DNA of 58,544 nucleotides from an uncultured Verrucomicrobia subdivision 3 bacterium (GCA_903827955.1 CAIKKJ010000101.1:1-58544); one strand, 5' to 3'. Shown: positions 33,998-43,400, counted from the first letter of the stretch. A program made the numbers and translations. Notes: a model not told the origin generated them from the letters alone.

Positions 33998-34038
33998 GCC
34001 CGCCGGTGGCTTGGAAGGAGACACCGGCGGGCTGTTTT
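33998..34038 (+). terminator. Intrinsic terminator after the small lipoprotein
   Basis: GCCCGCCGGTG (33998-34008) pairs perfectly with CACCGGCGGGC (34022-34032), and TGTTTT follows. It ends the unit at 33577-33972. Confidence 0.8.
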
Positions 34039-34180
34039 ATGCGAAACGCAATTTTTTCAGAATTTAAACTCACCATGCCTTTTCATGTTCACGGCGCGAT
34101 CCTCGCCGCCCGGTTGCAATCAGAAATTTTATTTACGTTTGCCCTGCTCGCGGTTCGCCGTATATTGCGGGCGCAAAACC

Positions 34181-34444
34181 ATGACGCGGCAGCAAATCCT
34201 CGACCTCTACTTTCTCGACGCGCGGCACCAGCTTGTCGCCATCGCCGCGTTTCTTGACCGCGCCGAACGCGCCAGCGGCAAGGACGATTTTCGGCTGCAA
34301 GCGTTCCGTGCCGCGCTGGCCGAACTTTCCACCAAGAAAAAAGGCAAAGCCAAAAAAGTGTTGCTCGCGTTCAGCGACCCGACGACCAAGCCGATTACCA
34401 AAGCCCAAGACAAAGGTGCGTGCGGAGCTTCCGCCAGAAAATGA
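34181..34444 (+). CDS. Small conserved-looking protein (87 aa), unknown
   Basis: Begins MTRQQILDLYFLDARHQLVA, with a helical predicted N-terminal half (AAFLDRAERASGKDDFRLQ), then a lysine-rich stretch (STKKKGKAKKVLLAFSD). The composition and the QQILDLYFLDARHQLVAIAAFLDR pattern suggest a small helical cytoplasmic protein. It lies in a region of short genes, and the frame is open further upstream, but the ATG at 34181 gives the sensible start. No function can be named. Confidence 0.55.
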   Translation: MTRQQILDLYFLDARHQLVAIAAFLDRAERASGKDDFRLQAFRAALAELSTKKKGKAKKVLLAFSDPTTKPITKAQDKGACGASARK

Positions 34445-34618
34445 ATGTGCCGCAATTCAATTTTGCAGCCTTTGTTGCAGCCTTTGCTTGGGACAAATCC
34501 GCCATCTTTTCCGTCAAACAAATGTGCTGGACAACCTTTTACGTCCAGCCCAACCTCGAATCCATGAAACTTAAAAGGCTGCAAATACTGCGGCCAACTT
34601 AAATGTTAAGGCCACAGT

Positions 34619-35011
34619 ATGAAATCGTGTCCTCAATGTAATACGAAATGTCTGAATAAAGCACCCAATTGCGATTGCGGCTACATATTTCAATGCGGAG
34701 CGGATACTACCACACCAGAATCAGCATTACCTGAGTCAGCAGAGAAATTGCACTTCAGGCAAAGCGTTGAAGAGTATCACAAGAGGTCGGAGGTGCCATT
34801 GACGTTTTGGGAGAGTGTATACGCAGCTTTTTCCGGTGCTGGTCTCGGATTGTTAGGTCTATTGTTTATTTGGCCGCGAGCGAATCGGTTTGAATCAGAG
34901 GGATACTCACTGAAGTCCAAAAAGAGTTGGCGACTTTATTGGTTCGCCTTTGGCATTAGGTTGGCGGCAGTAGCAATGGCTATTTTTGCTATTTTTGTGG
35001 CATCTCATTAG
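34619..35011 (+). CDS. Zinc-ribbon membrane protein, unknown
   Basis: A 130-residue protein. The start MKSCPQCNTKC with CDCGYIFQC is a short treble-clef or zinc-ribbon. After a polar linker come two hydrophobic helices (about 70-86, FSGAGLGLLGLLFIWP, and 108-127, FGIRLAAVAMAIFAIFVA). Base composition is AT-richer than the surroundings. It is 13 bases upstream of another orphan of similar composition, so both may have arrived together. Function unknown. Confidence 0.6.
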   Translation: MKSCPQCNTKCLNKAPNCDCGYIFQCGADTTTPESALPESAEKLHFRQSVEEYHKRSEVPLTFWESVYAAFSGAGLGLLGLLFIWPRANRFESEGYSLKSKKSWRLYWFAFGIRLAAVAMAIFAIFVASH

Positions 35012-35024
35012 AGTATGACGATTT

Positions 35025-35456
35025 ATGTGTGAGTTTTTCAAAGACGCAGCAGGAAGCTTGGTTGGTGGCGCACTAGCCGTTGGCACAGGTTATTGGTTGT
35101 TCTGGGTTCAGCGGCGTAGCAGTGCCAAGGATGATTTTCTGGCTACGATAGATGACCTCAAAGCCAAACTTGAGGTTTCACGCGGCATTGACGCTTCATG
35201 CGACAAGACTCACGTATTTTACAATGAGAGCACCGAAGTTTTGAGGCGGGCAGTTTACAAGGTTAGACGCCACTTGCGGAGCAGTCTGCGCGCACGTTTG
35301 CAGAAGACATTTCAGGATTTTGAGGGTCAGAAGCAATGGTTTGAATCTCCAGAGAGAGTTGTGGCGCTTAAAGTTCATCTCAAAGGCTTGGGAAATCCTC
35401 ACCCACAGACTTTTCTCGATGATTTTTTGGATAGGTTTTATGACTGTGTGGCCTAA
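35025..35456 (+). CDS. Membrane-anchored protein, unknown
   Basis: A 143-residue protein with one N-terminal hydrophobic helix (AAGSLVGGALAVGTGYWLFWV), then a basic, helical soluble part (QRRSSAKDDFLATIDDLKAKLEV, here noted in pieces: QRRSSAKDDF and LATIDDLKAKLEV) and a C-terminus rich in aromatic and acidic residues. Composition is AT-richer than nearby housekeeping genes. It is probably co-transcribed with the zinc-ribbon gene. No family recognised. Confidence 0.55.
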   Translation: MCEFFKDAAGSLVGGALAVGTGYWLFWVQRRSSAKDDFLATIDDLKAKLEVSRGIDASCDKTHVFYNESTEVLRRAVYKVRRHLRSSLRARLQKTFQDFEGQKQWFESPERVVALKVHLKGLGNPHPQTFLDDFLDRFYDCVA

Positions 35457-35549
35457 CCGCTAGATAAGCTTCTAAAAACTTCGCAACCTTGGGCAATCTG
35501 AAATAGGAATTTCATCCGCGTTCGATTCGTTTATCCTCCGGCCAACATC

Positions 35550-36356
35550 ATGCGCTACATCGAACCCCACGCCCACATGGTCAGCCGCACGACGGACGAT
35601 TACGAACGCATGGCACTCGCCGGCTGCGAGGCCGTCTGCGAACCGGCGTTCTGGGCGGGCTTTGACCGGAGTTCCGTGGACGGCTTCCGCGATTATTTTT
35701 CCCAGCTCACCGAGCACGAGCCGAGGCGCGCGGCCAAGTTCGGCCTGAAACATTTTTGCTGGCTCTGCATCAATTCCAAGGAGGCCGAGGACGTGAAGCT
35801 CGCGGAGGAAGTCATCGCGCTGGTGCCGGAATTTCTCGACCGCAACAATGTCCTGGGCATCGGCGAGATCGGGCTGAACAAAAACTCCAAAAACGAACTG
35901 CGTGTCTTTGAAATGCAGGTGGAACTCGCGGCGAAATACAACCAGTTGATTTTGGTTCACACGCCGCATCTCGAAGACAAGCTGAAGGGAACGAAACTGA
36001 TTCTCGATGTGCTCAAAAACGACAAACGCATCCGGCCGGAGCGCGTGATCATTGACCACGTCGAGGAGCACACGGTGGAAATGGTTTTGGACTGCGGGAT
36101 GTGGGCGGGCATGACGCTGTATCCCGAAACGAAATGCACCCCGGCGCGGGCGATTGACATTTTGGAAACCTACGGCCGCGAAAACATCTGGATGAACAGT
36201 GCGTGCGACTGGGGCGTAAGCGATCCGCTGGCCGTGCCGAAAACGGCGCTGGAAATGAAAAAACGCGGGCACGTCGCGTCGGCCATCGAGCAGGTAATTT
36301 TCAAAAACCCGAAAAAGTTTTTAAGCCAGTCGCGGAATTTCAAGCTGGGCAAGTGA
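35550..36356 (+). CDS. TatD-related hydrolase (EboB-like)
   Basis: A 268-residue TIM-barrel amidohydrolase. MRYIEPHAHMVSRTTDDYE gives the HxH metal pair. The block AGCEAVCEPAFWAGFDR, then LGIGEIGLNKN, ILVHTPHLEDKLKGT, IIDHVEEHTV and NSACDWGVSDP, follows the pattern of the TatD-like proteins of ebo clusters rather than true TatD nucleases. The other ebo genes (prenyltransferase, sugar-phosphate-like enzymes) are not present here, so it stands alone. The substrate is unknown. It ends 4 bases from the convergent S53 protease gene. Confidence 0.8.
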   Translation: MRYIEPHAHMVSRTTDDYERMALAGCEAVCEPAFWAGFDRSSVDGFRDYFSQLTEHEPRRAAKFGLKHFCWLCINSKEAEDVKLAEEVIALVPEFLDRNNVLGIGEIGLNKNSKNELRVFEMQVELAAKYNQLILVHTPHLEDKLKGTKLILDVLKNDKRIRPERVIIDHVEEHTVEMVLDCGMWAGMTLYPETKCTPARAIDILETYGRENIWMNSACDWGVSDPLAVPKTALEMKKRGHVASAIEQVIFKNPKKFLSQSRNFKLGK

Positions 36357-36359
36357 TTT

Positions 36360-39014
36360 TCACGGCACGAGGAGCAGCCGGTAAAACCGCTGGCTGTCGC
36401 CACCGATTCCCACGTCGGAAATTCCACAGATGTTGGTCGCCGCCGTGACGTTTCCCAGCAATTGCCAGTTCAACGGCGCGAGGTTGGTCGTGTAGTCCAC
36501 TTCGTAGTTCAAACCCACGAGCGCGTTCCACGAAATCTGCAAATTGCCATTACTAACGCTGGCCGTGGAAAAAGCCACGGGCGGCACGGGCGTCACCGCC
36601 ACGTCGTCGAAGCCGAAATAATTCGGGTCGTTGCGCGCGTAAAATCGGAGCTGCGTATTCGTGTCGGTGGCGGTGACGAGGAACTGGTAATTCGTCCAGG
36701 AAAAGGCCGGCGGGTTGATGCGGTTGAGCAACACGCTGCTGCCATTCCAGCGCGCGGCAAATTGCTGACCGCTGCCGGACGCGGGATTATCCAGCCAGAA
36801 TGAGAGTTGGTAAAGCTGGTTGGAAACTGTCGGCAGGTTTTGGGTGAGCGTCGCCAGAAATCCGCCTTCGCCGAGGAACGCGCCGAAATTTCCAGAGTGC
36901 ACCAGTCCGGGAAAATCGCTTTCGGTAGCGACGGCATTGTAAATCAGGCTACTGCTGCCTGAGCCGACCACCGTGTCGCCAAACAATGTCCACGCGGTGA
37001 AATCACCGGTCTCAAACCCGCCATTTTCCACAATGGACTGGCCGACGGCGAGAATCAGCCCCACGGTTTGCACCCGCAGCGTGGCCAAATTTGTCAGCGT
37101 CAGCACGGCGATAAAATTTGCCGGCGGCAACTGTTTCGCTCCGGCCAGTTGTAGCTGCAAATCAACCGAACCGTTCGCCGACAGCGTGCCGCTGTTTGTC
37201 GACACAGCCAGCCACGCCGGCAGTGCACCGCAACTCCAGTTTAAATTGGCCGGGCCGAGATTGGTCAGTGTGACGGTCCAATTGGTCGCGCTGAACGGTC
37301 CGCCGACGAGGCCGCTGGAAATAAAAACTGTTTGCGGGCTGACACCGAGAAAATCGGGCGTGAGTAGCGCGTTGATCAAGTTGGTGCCGCGCGGCGTGCC
37401 CCAGCCGGTGCAAAGGTCGAAGCCGGGCGTGGCGTGATATTTATTTGAGCTGTAAAAGTTGGTGTTGTTGCCCGTGGTGATGTCGTTGAACACGTTTGAA
37501 TAATTCGCGTTACGACTCAACGCATAGATCGCCGGGTTCAAAAAACCCACGGGCGGTTGCAACTGCTGCGCGGCTTGTTCATTGATCAGCGCGGTAAAAC
37601 CCGCCCACAACGGTGCGGCGCAGCTCGTGCCGCCGACGTGTCCATTCGTGCCGTTGCCGTAGGTGATGAAGACATTGTCCGCGGTAAGCGCGACATCAGG
37701 CAAATTGCGCATCAACGGAGCGCCCTGGTTCGTCGCGGTATCCAGGCCGATTTGCCAGTATGGAACCGGCACCACGGTGCTGCTGCCGCCGCTGCTGCCA
37801 TAGCTTTGTTGCGATAACGGATCGTAGCCCCAGTTCCAAACCGTCTCAGAAACATAGTTGCCGCCGGCGGTGCTCAAGGTCGTGCCACCAACCTCGGTGA
37901 TGTTCGGGCTGTCGGAGGGAAATTGTATTCCGCCGATCAATGCGTCGGAATCGCCGGTCGCGTTGTAGAATGACTGTCCTTGCACAGCCATCTGTTGAAA
38001 AATTATTTCCGCCGCTGGATCCGGCCCGCCGCCGCCCCACGAACAACCAATCTGGCTCGCGGCATTGTCGTTCGCAATCTGGCTCAATAAATCCACCCAC
38101 GGACTGGGATTCGGCGCTTCATAGACAAAGATATTTGACACGCCCGGCGACATCGCCAGCACCATTTCAATATCGAGCGACACCTCGATGCTGCCGCCGC
38201 CGGGTGTGGGCACGCCACCGTCCACTGGCACGACAACCAGCGCTGGCGGGTTGTTGGTGAGGCCGATGAGATTTTCGTAATTGGTGATGTCTATGTCGTA
38301 ATAACCGTCGAACTGTAACAACGCCACGTTTTGCCCCACCCCAGCCAACGGCGAATCGGGAACATACGCGCGGCGAAAATCATCACCAACGAAGCTGCCG
38401 CCCGGACCGGAACCACCGCGCGGCGAAGCGTTGGCGGACAGCGCACTCGGGCGCAGTTGTAAATTCGGATGTGGCAGCGAAAAATTATCCAGTCCGCTGA
38501 CGTGAAAAACCGGCAGCGGGGAATCCACGCTCGGCTCCACGTCCGGCGCGAAAAAATCCCGTTTCTCCTTGGGATGCTTGAATGAATTCAGTCGCAGATG
38601 AAACGCGCGTTCCACGGCAGGAACTTTCCCCGTCACATCCACCAGCAACCGGTTTGGATGCGTCTTGGAAATTTTGAAGCCGCTGTCCTGCGCGAATTTG
38701 ACTACTTTCGCATAGTCCGCCGGCGTCGCCCCAAATCGCGCGGCGAATTCCGCCGGCGTCAGATAATGATGAAACTGCGGACTGGCCGGATTGTAGAGTT
38801 CGCGCAGCAGATTGGTCAGCCCCGCCGCGTCGCGCAACGGCAGCGCAAGCGCGAGGTGCAGTTCGTTCGTGGCCGCCAGCCGACTAAGCGCGGAAACTTT
38901 TTTTTGCGCCACCGCCGCCGGAACATGGCCGGGGGCCAGCGTTTTTTGCGCGGCAACGGCCGAGGCGAACGGGAGAATGACGGCCAGCAAGGTGGCGATT
39001 GGGATAAATTTCAT
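36360..39014 (-). CDS. Secreted S53 (sedolisin/kumamolisin) protease
   Basis: An 884-residue protein with a signal peptide (MKFIPIATLLAVILPFASAVA). An S53 pro-domain spans about 30-190 (PASPQFHHYLTPAEFAARFG, VTGKVPAVERAFHLRLN). The catalytic domain has the Glu/Asp pair in GGSIEVSLDIEM and the nucleophile Ser in GGTSCAAPLWAG, with a Ca-site-like region near FDLCTGWGTP. After about residue 560 come an immunoglobulin-like segment (TNWTVTLTNLGPANLNWSCG), a carbohydrate-binding-like module (NGGFETGDFTAWTLFG) and a terminal domain ending RFYRLLLVP. S53 enzymes are acid-active endopeptidases. The start at 39012-39014 is the one that opens on the signal peptide. Confidence 0.93.
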   Translation of the reverse strand: MKFIPIATLLAVILPFASAVAAQKTLAPGHVPAAVAQKKVSALSRLAATNELHLALALPLRDAAGLTNLLRELYNPASPQFHHYLTPAEFAARFGATPADYAKVVKFAQDSGFKISKTHPNRLLVDVTGKVPAVERAFHLRLNSFKHPKEKRDFFAPDVEPSVDSPLPVFHVSGLDNFSLPHPNLQLRPSALSANASPRGGSGPGGSFVGDDFRRAYVPDSPLAGVGQNVALLQFDGYYDIDITNYENLIGLTNNPPALVVVPVDGGVPTPGGGSIEVSLDIEMVLAMSPGVSNIFVYEAPNPSPWVDLLSQIANDNAASQIGCSWGGGGPDPAAEIIFQQMAVQGQSFYNATGDSDALIGGIQFPSDSPNITEVGGTTLSTAGGNYVSETVWNWGYDPLSQQSYGSSGGSSTVVPVPYWQIGLDTATNQGAPLMRNLPDVALTADNVFITYGNGTNGHVGGTSCAAPLWAGFTALINEQAAQQLQPPVGFLNPAIYALSRNANYSNVFNDITTGNNTNFYSSNKYHATPGFDLCTGWGTPRGTNLINALLTPDFLGVSPQTVFISSGLVGGPFSATNWTVTLTNLGPANLNWSCGALPAWLAVSTNSGTLSANGSVDLQLQLAGAKQLPPANFIAVLTLTNLATLRVQTVGLILAVGQSIVENGGFETGDFTAWTLFGDTVVGSGSSSLIYNAVATESDFPGLVHSGNFGAFLGEGGFLATLTQNLPTVSNQLYQLSFWLDNPASGSGQQFAARWNGSSVLLNRINPPAFSWTNYQFLVTATDTNTQLRFYARNDPNYFGFDDVAVTPVPPVAFSTASVSNGNLQISWNALVGLNYEVDYTTNLAPLNWQLLGNVTAATNICGISDVGIGGDSQRFYRLLLVP

Positions 39015-39133
39015 GCAGTCGCGATGCAAATTGAGAACGCAGGAAAATAGCACCACTCCGCCGCGAAGTCAGGAAATAATTACCTTTTTATGGGATTATT
39101 GATTCACAAATCATCCGGATAATTGACTTTTTT

Positions 39134-39829
39134 TTACGCCGGCGAAACCAGCACCACAAACTCGCCCTTCAAACTACGTTTCTGCGCGACCGCCAAAAGC
39201 TGCGCCGGTTTGCCGCGCAAAAACTCCTCAAATTTTTTCGTCAGCTCGCGCGCCAGCACCACGTCGCGTTCGGGATAAACGGCATTCAGTTCGCCCAGCA
39301 GTTTTTCGATGCGATACGGTGATTCATAAAAAATCAACGTGCCGGGAACGGCCTTCAACGATTCCAACTGATTGTGTCGCTGGCCGGATTTATGCGGGAG
39401 AAAGCCGACGAAATGAAATTCCTCCGCCGGCAAGCCGCTGGCCGTGAGCGCGCCGACCAAGGCACAAGCGCCAACGACCGATTCCACACGAAAACCGGCG
39501 GCGATGGTTGCCTTCACCACACGTTCGCCGGGGTCGCTGATGCCGGGGCTGCCCGCGTCCGTGACCAGCGCAATTTTTTCGCCGCGCCGGAGACGTTCGA
39601 TGATTTCCTCGCTGCGTTTCGCCTCGTTAAACTGGAAATAGCTCAAGAGGGGCTTGGAGATTTCAAAATGTTTCAGCAACTGCCCGCTGCGTCGGGTGTC
39701 CTCCGCCGCCACGACATCGCATTCCCGCAGCACCCGCAAGGCGCGCAACGTGATGTCCTCCAGATTGCCAATCGGCGTGGCGACAAGGTAAAGCGTGCTG
39801 GCGGTGAGCGGCGGCAAGGTGGCATCCAT
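39134..39829 (-). CDS. rsmI: 16S rRNA (cytidine-1402 2'-O)-methyltransferase
   Basis: A 231-residue tetrapyrrole-methylase-fold enzyme. YLVATPIGNLEDITLRALRV, CDVVAAEDTRRSGQLLKHF, ALVTDAGSPGISDPGERVV and FVGFLPHKSGQRHNQLESL are RsmI signatures. It modifies C1402 in the decoding centre with SAM. I used the ATG at 39827-39829; a GTG at 39853 would add eight residues of poor quality. It is alone between the S53 protease and galK. Confidence 0.93.
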   Translation of the reverse strand: MDATLPPLTASTLYLVATPIGNLEDITLRALRVLRECDVVAAEDTRRSGQLLKHFEISKPLLSYFQFNEAKRSEEIIERLRRGEKIALVTDAGSPGISDPGERVVKATIAAGFRVESVVGACALVGALTASGLPAEEFHFVGFLPHKSGQRHNQLESLKAVPGTLIFYESPYRIEKLLGELNAVYPERDVVLARELTKKFEEFLRGKPAQLLAVAQKRSLKGEFVVLVSPA

Positions 39830-39944
39830 GCGGTGAATAAAACAGAAACGCACGGCGAAAGAAAATGGATTCGTGCACGGCTTGATCGGATTTTTTTAGC
39901 TCGACAATATTTTTGGCTGAACGGCCAAAGCCGGCTTACTCACC

Positions 39945-39977
39945 AAAAAAATCCCCCGTCGGCAAGCCAACGGGGGA
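39945..39977 (-). terminator. Intrinsic terminator of galK
   Basis: TCCCCCGT (from 39952) and ACGGGGGA (to 39977) form a strong stem, continued inward by GGC/GCC. Read on the minus strand a run of seven T follows. It lies just after the galactokinase stop. Confidence 0.9.
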
Positions 39978-39995
39978 GAAGTATTTCAAATCAGT

Positions 39996-41168
39996 TCAAC
40001 CTTTGATGATGGTCGCGCCCGCTGCCGGACGGGAACTGAAGATAGCCGCTTCAATTCCAGTTTTTGCCTTGTATTCACTGGCGATTTTTTGAGTGATGCT
40101 GGCAACGGCATCTGCTTTCACCAGCGCCACGCAGCAGCCGCCAAAACCGCCGCCGGTCATGCGGCAGCCATAGACGCCACCCGTGCGGCCGATGTCTTCG
40201 GCGATTTCCACGACGATATCGAGTTCCTTGCAGCTCACCTCGTAATCATCGCGTAGCGAACTGTGGCTGGCATACATGAGATTGCCCACGCTCGGCCAAC
40301 TGGAAGCGCGAATGCCTTCGGCGGCGTGAACGGTTCGTTCAATTTCGCCGATGACGTGGCGGGCACGGCGATAGACGACTTCGCTCAACTTGCCCCTGCC
40401 CTGCTCCAATTTTTCTGGCGTGCAGTCGCGGAAAGATTTCACGCCAAGGTTGCGCGCGGCTTCTTCGCATTGCGCGCGGCGTTCGGCATATTCGCCGCCG
40501 GACAATTCGTGTTTCACGTTCGTGTTGATGATGAGCAGCGCCACGGACGGATCACTCATCGGCACGAGTTCGGTCTGGCGCGTGCGGCAGTCGAGCAACA
40601 GCAAATGACCTTCACGTCCGAGCGCGGAAATAAATTGATCCATGATGCCGCAGGGAACATTTGCGAAATCATGTTCCGCCTTCTGCGCGAGCAACGCTTT
40701 TTCAACCGGGTCAATGGCTTTGCCAGTGACAGCTTCGATCAAAGTCGCCGTGCAAACTTCCAGCGCCGCACTGCTGCTTAAACCGCTGCCCAGCGGCACG
40801 GTGGAATGGACGAGCACATCGAGGCCGCCGGGATTGACCCCACGCGCCTGAAATCCGGCGAAGACGCCGCGCGGATAATTGCCCCACTTGGGCGTGGCGG
40901 GATTGATAGTCTGCGACAGATCAATCGTCGCGGCATCTGGCTGCGAAGTGCTGCGCAAGGTGACAACGCCCGCGCCATCGAGTCGTTTATCCGCCGCCAT
41001 GATGGTGTAAAACTCAATGGCCATGGGCAGAACGAAGCCGTCGTTGTAATCGGTGTGTTCGCCGATGACGTTGACGCGGCCCGGCGCGGCGGCGATGAAG
41101 CGCGGCGCGCGGCCGTAGGTTTTTTGAAATTCAACGGCGATGTAGGCTGACAGTTCTTTGAGCGTCAT
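39996..41168 (-). CDS. galK: Galactokinase
   Basis: A 390-residue GHMP kinase of normal length. Signatures: APGRVNVIGEHTDYNDGFVL near residue 29 (galactose-binding), VPLGSGLSSSAALE (ATP phosphate loop) and CRMTGGGFGGCCVAL at the C-terminus. It phosphorylates galactose to galactose-1-phosphate, the entry to the Leloir pathway. The gene follows a small membrane protein and an SSS symporter on the same strand, a likely galactose uptake and use unit, although a hairpin-T structure at 41171 may reduce read-through. No galT or galE is present in the window. Confidence 0.96.
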   Translation of the reverse strand: MTLKELSAYIAVEFQKTYGRAPRFIAAAPGRVNVIGEHTDYNDGFVLPMAIEFYTIMAADKRLDGAGVVTLRSTSQPDAATIDLSQTINPATPKWGNYPRGVFAGFQARGVNPGGLDVLVHSTVPLGSGLSSSAALEVCTATLIEAVTGKAIDPVEKALLAQKAEHDFANVPCGIMDQFISALGREGHLLLLDCRTRQTELVPMSDPSVALLIINTNVKHELSGGEYAERRAQCEEAARNLGVKSFRDCTPEKLEQGRGKLSEVVYRRARHVIGEIERTVHAAEGIRASSWPSVGNLMYASHSSLRDDYEVSCKELDIVVEIAEDIGRTGGVYGCRMTGGGFGGCCVALVKADAVASITQKIASEYKAKTGIEAAIFSSRPAAGATIIKG

Positions 41169-41170
41169 AA

Positions 41171-41206
41171 AATAAAATTGCGCCGGAGAAAATAATTCTC
41201 CGGCGC
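41171..41206 (-). terminator. Attenuator-like hairpin before galK
   Basis: GCGCCGGAGAA (41180-41190) pairs perfectly with TTCTCCGGCGC (41196-41206). The minus-strand RNA then reads AATTTTATTTT, which runs into the galK ATG. It may end the symporter transcript or set a lower galK level by partial termination. Confidence 0.8.
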
Positions 41207-41226
41207 GGTGAAGGCAATTCGCCAGT

Positions 41227-41442
41227 TCAGGCGGATGGCGGATTTTTGCCGCCGCGCACCGCGCCGAGCAGCATCAGCGCACCAAACACCAGCAGCACGA
41301 TGCCCCAGATGAGGTTGATATTGTGGTCTGTGCCGGCAACCGGAATGGTGGAGGCGGCGGATTTCAGCGCACCGTAAACCGTCAGCAGCGCGCCGATGAC
41401 TGTGAACATGAGGCCAATCGGCCAGCGGATATCGAGTCCCAT
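41227..41442 (-). CDS. Small two-span membrane protein by the SSS symporter
   Basis: A 71-residue protein with two hydrophobic helices (LMFTVIGALLTVYGAL and LIWGIVLLVFGALMLLGAV). It sits 32 bases downstream of the symporter on the same strand. Small proteins of this kind are often found next to SSS transporters in Verrucomicrobia-like genomes. A stabilising or regulatory partner is an inference. No family is recognised by name. Confidence 0.7.
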   Translation of the reverse strand: MGLDIRWPIGLMFTVIGALLTVYGALKSAASTIPVAGTDHNINLIWGIVLLVFGALMLLGAVRGGKNPPSA

Positions 41443-41474
41443 AAATTTATTTTCCTTTCAGTTGGGTTGTTGGT

Positions 41475-43400
41475 TCACCAGAAAATGAAGTTCAAGATGA
41501 CGCACACGATGAGCAGCACGATGCCGACGACCGCTGGACGTTGATAGACCGGAATGTTGTTGTCCACAATTTTTGGCGTAAGCGAATAGACGAGCCCCTT
41601 CAAATCAGCGTCAGATTTCTGCGATTTGGTGGCGAGTGAAATCACAAGTGTCAGCACGAAGCACGCCGTGAAGGCAAACGTCGCGAGCCAGAAATTTTGC
41701 GCCATGTCGCTGGGGAAAGTCTGATGCACGCCGAGATAACCGCCTTTGACGCCGGGCACATTGCCCTTGGCAATGGTCATCGCATGGAACAAAGCCGAAC
41801 CGGCGATGCCGCCGAATAAACCGAGGAATGCGCCCGTGCCGGTGGTGCGTTTCCAGAACATACCTAGCAGGAACGTGGCGAAGAGCGGCGCGTTTACAAA
41901 GCCGAACACCAGTTGGATGATGTCCATCGCGTTGTTATACATCGAGGCGAAATAGGCCGCACCGATGCTCAAGATGATGCCGACGACGGTGATGACCTTG
42001 CCCATCCAGAAATAATGCGAGTCGCTTTTGCCTTTCGCAAAATATGCCTGATACAAATCGTAAGTGAACACGGTGTTGAACGCGGTGACGTTGCCGGCCA
42101 TGCCGGACATGAAAGACGCCAACAATGCGGTAAGCGCCAAGCCAAGCAGACCGGGCGGGCAATATTTTTTCACGAGCGAAAGGATGACGCCATCGTAGTC
42201 GTATTCGGCAATGCTGTTATAGAGGCCGCTTTGGATTTGCGTGTCCGTCAATTGATTTGGCGCGCCCTTGAAACCGGCGACGGTGGAAATCAGGACGGAA
42301 ACTTTTTCCGCGTTCACCTTTTTGCCAAGCGCTTCACCGACGGCGGCGACACCGGCAGCCGGATTCGCGGCGTCGGCGTTTTTGACTGCGGCTACGGCCT
42401 TGTCGTAGTTCGCCTGCGCCACAATCGGCGGCGGCACGCGATAACCTTTGTCGGGCATTGAGGTCAGCGCGATGGCAATCATGCCGGGCAAGATGACGAG
42501 GAACGGAAAAAACATTTTCGGCACGGCGGCGACGAGTGGCGTGTTGCGCGCGGCGGTCATGTTTTTCGCGGCCATCGCGCGTTGCACGACGAGGAAGTTG
42601 GTGCACCAGTAGCCGAAGCTCAACACGAAGCCGAGGCCGAAGATCATCGCAAACCAGTCCACGCCCATCGGATTTGCCGCCGGCCCGCCGAGGAGCGGTT
42701 GCCACGCGCTGGACCAGGCGTTTTCCTTAAAACCATTTTCCGTGGAGACACCGTGCAGTGCGGTCGTCATTTTGTCCCAGCCGCCGACATCTTTAAGTCC
42801 CAGCCAGACGACCGGCGCGAAGCCAAGCACGATCATGAAGAACTGCAAGACTTCGGTGTAAATCGCCGAGGTAAGACCGCCCTTCAAAACGTAGAGCAGC
42901 ACCACGCCGGAGCAGACCCACAGGGCAACGTTGTAATTCCAGCCGAGAAGTTGGTTCAACAATTTCGCCAGCGCGTTCATCGAAATGCCGGAGGCGAAAA
43001 TGGTCATCACGGCGAACGCGACGGAGTTCAGCGCGCGCACGCGCTCATCAAAACGCATTTTCAAATATTCAGGAACCGAGCGCGCTTTGGAGCCGTAGTA
43101 AAACGGCATCATGAACACGGCGAGAAAGATCATCGCGGGAATCGCGCCCACCCAGTAGAAGTGCGCGGTGGCGATGCCATATTTTGCGCCGCTCGCGGCC
43201 ATGCCTACGAGTTCGAGTGCGCCGAGGTTCGCAGAGATAAACGCTAAGCCGGTGACCCACGTTGGAATCGAACGCGCGGACGTGAGAAAGTCCGACGAGG
43301 TCTTCATGTAGCGCGCCAGTTTCCAGCCAATACCAATCACAAATGCGACATAGGCGATGAGAATGGCGTAATCTATCCGATGGAGTTCGATGGATTGCAT
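41475..43400 (-). CDS. Sodium:solute symporter (SSS family)
   Basis: A 641-residue membrane protein with about 14 hydrophobic helices. It opens HRIDYAILIAYVAFVIGIGW and has the SSS core around ISANLGALELVGMAASGAKYG and GGLTSAIYTEVLQFFMIVLG, and the sodium-symporter LTALLASFMSGMAGNVTAFNTV block. Long loops follow helix 7. These proteins import sugars or similar solutes with Na+. Galactokinase downstream suggests galactose or glucose as substrate. Confidence 0.92.
   Translation of the reverse strand: MQSIELHRIDYAILIAYVAFVIGIGWKLARYMKTSSDFLTSARSIPTWVTGLAFISANLGALELVGMAASGAKYGIATAHFYWVGAIPAMIFLAVFMMPFYYGSKARSVPEYLKMRFDERVRALNSVAFAVMTIFASGISMNALAKLLNQLLGWNYNVALWVCSGVVLLYVLKGGLTSAIYTEVLQFFMIVLGFAPVVWLGLKDVGGWDKMTTALHGVSTENGFKENAWSSAWQPLLGGPAANPMGVDWFAMIFGLGFVLSFGYWCTNFLVVQRAMAAKNMTAARNTPLVAAVPKMFFPFLVILPGMIAIALTSMPDKGYRVPPPIVAQANYDKAVAAVKNADAANPAAGVAAVGEALGKKVNAEKVSVLISTVAGFKGAPNQLTDTQIQSGLYNSIAEYDYDGVILSLVKKYCPPGLLGLALTALLASFMSGMAGNVTAFNTVFTYDLYQAYFAKGKSDSHYFWMGKVITVVGIILSIGAAYFASMYNNAMDIIQLVFGFVNAPLFATFLLGMFWKRTTGTGAFLGLFGGIAGSALFHAMTIAKGNVPGVKGGYLGVHQTFPSDMAQNFWLATFAFTACFVLTLVISLATKSQKSDADLKGLVYSLTPKIVDNNIPVYQRPAVVGIVLLIVCVILNFIFW

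Noticed and set aside
34420-34602. 60-residue reading frame upstream of the zinc-ribbon gene
   Set aside because: No domain, no clear start signal and it overlaps the end of another small gene.
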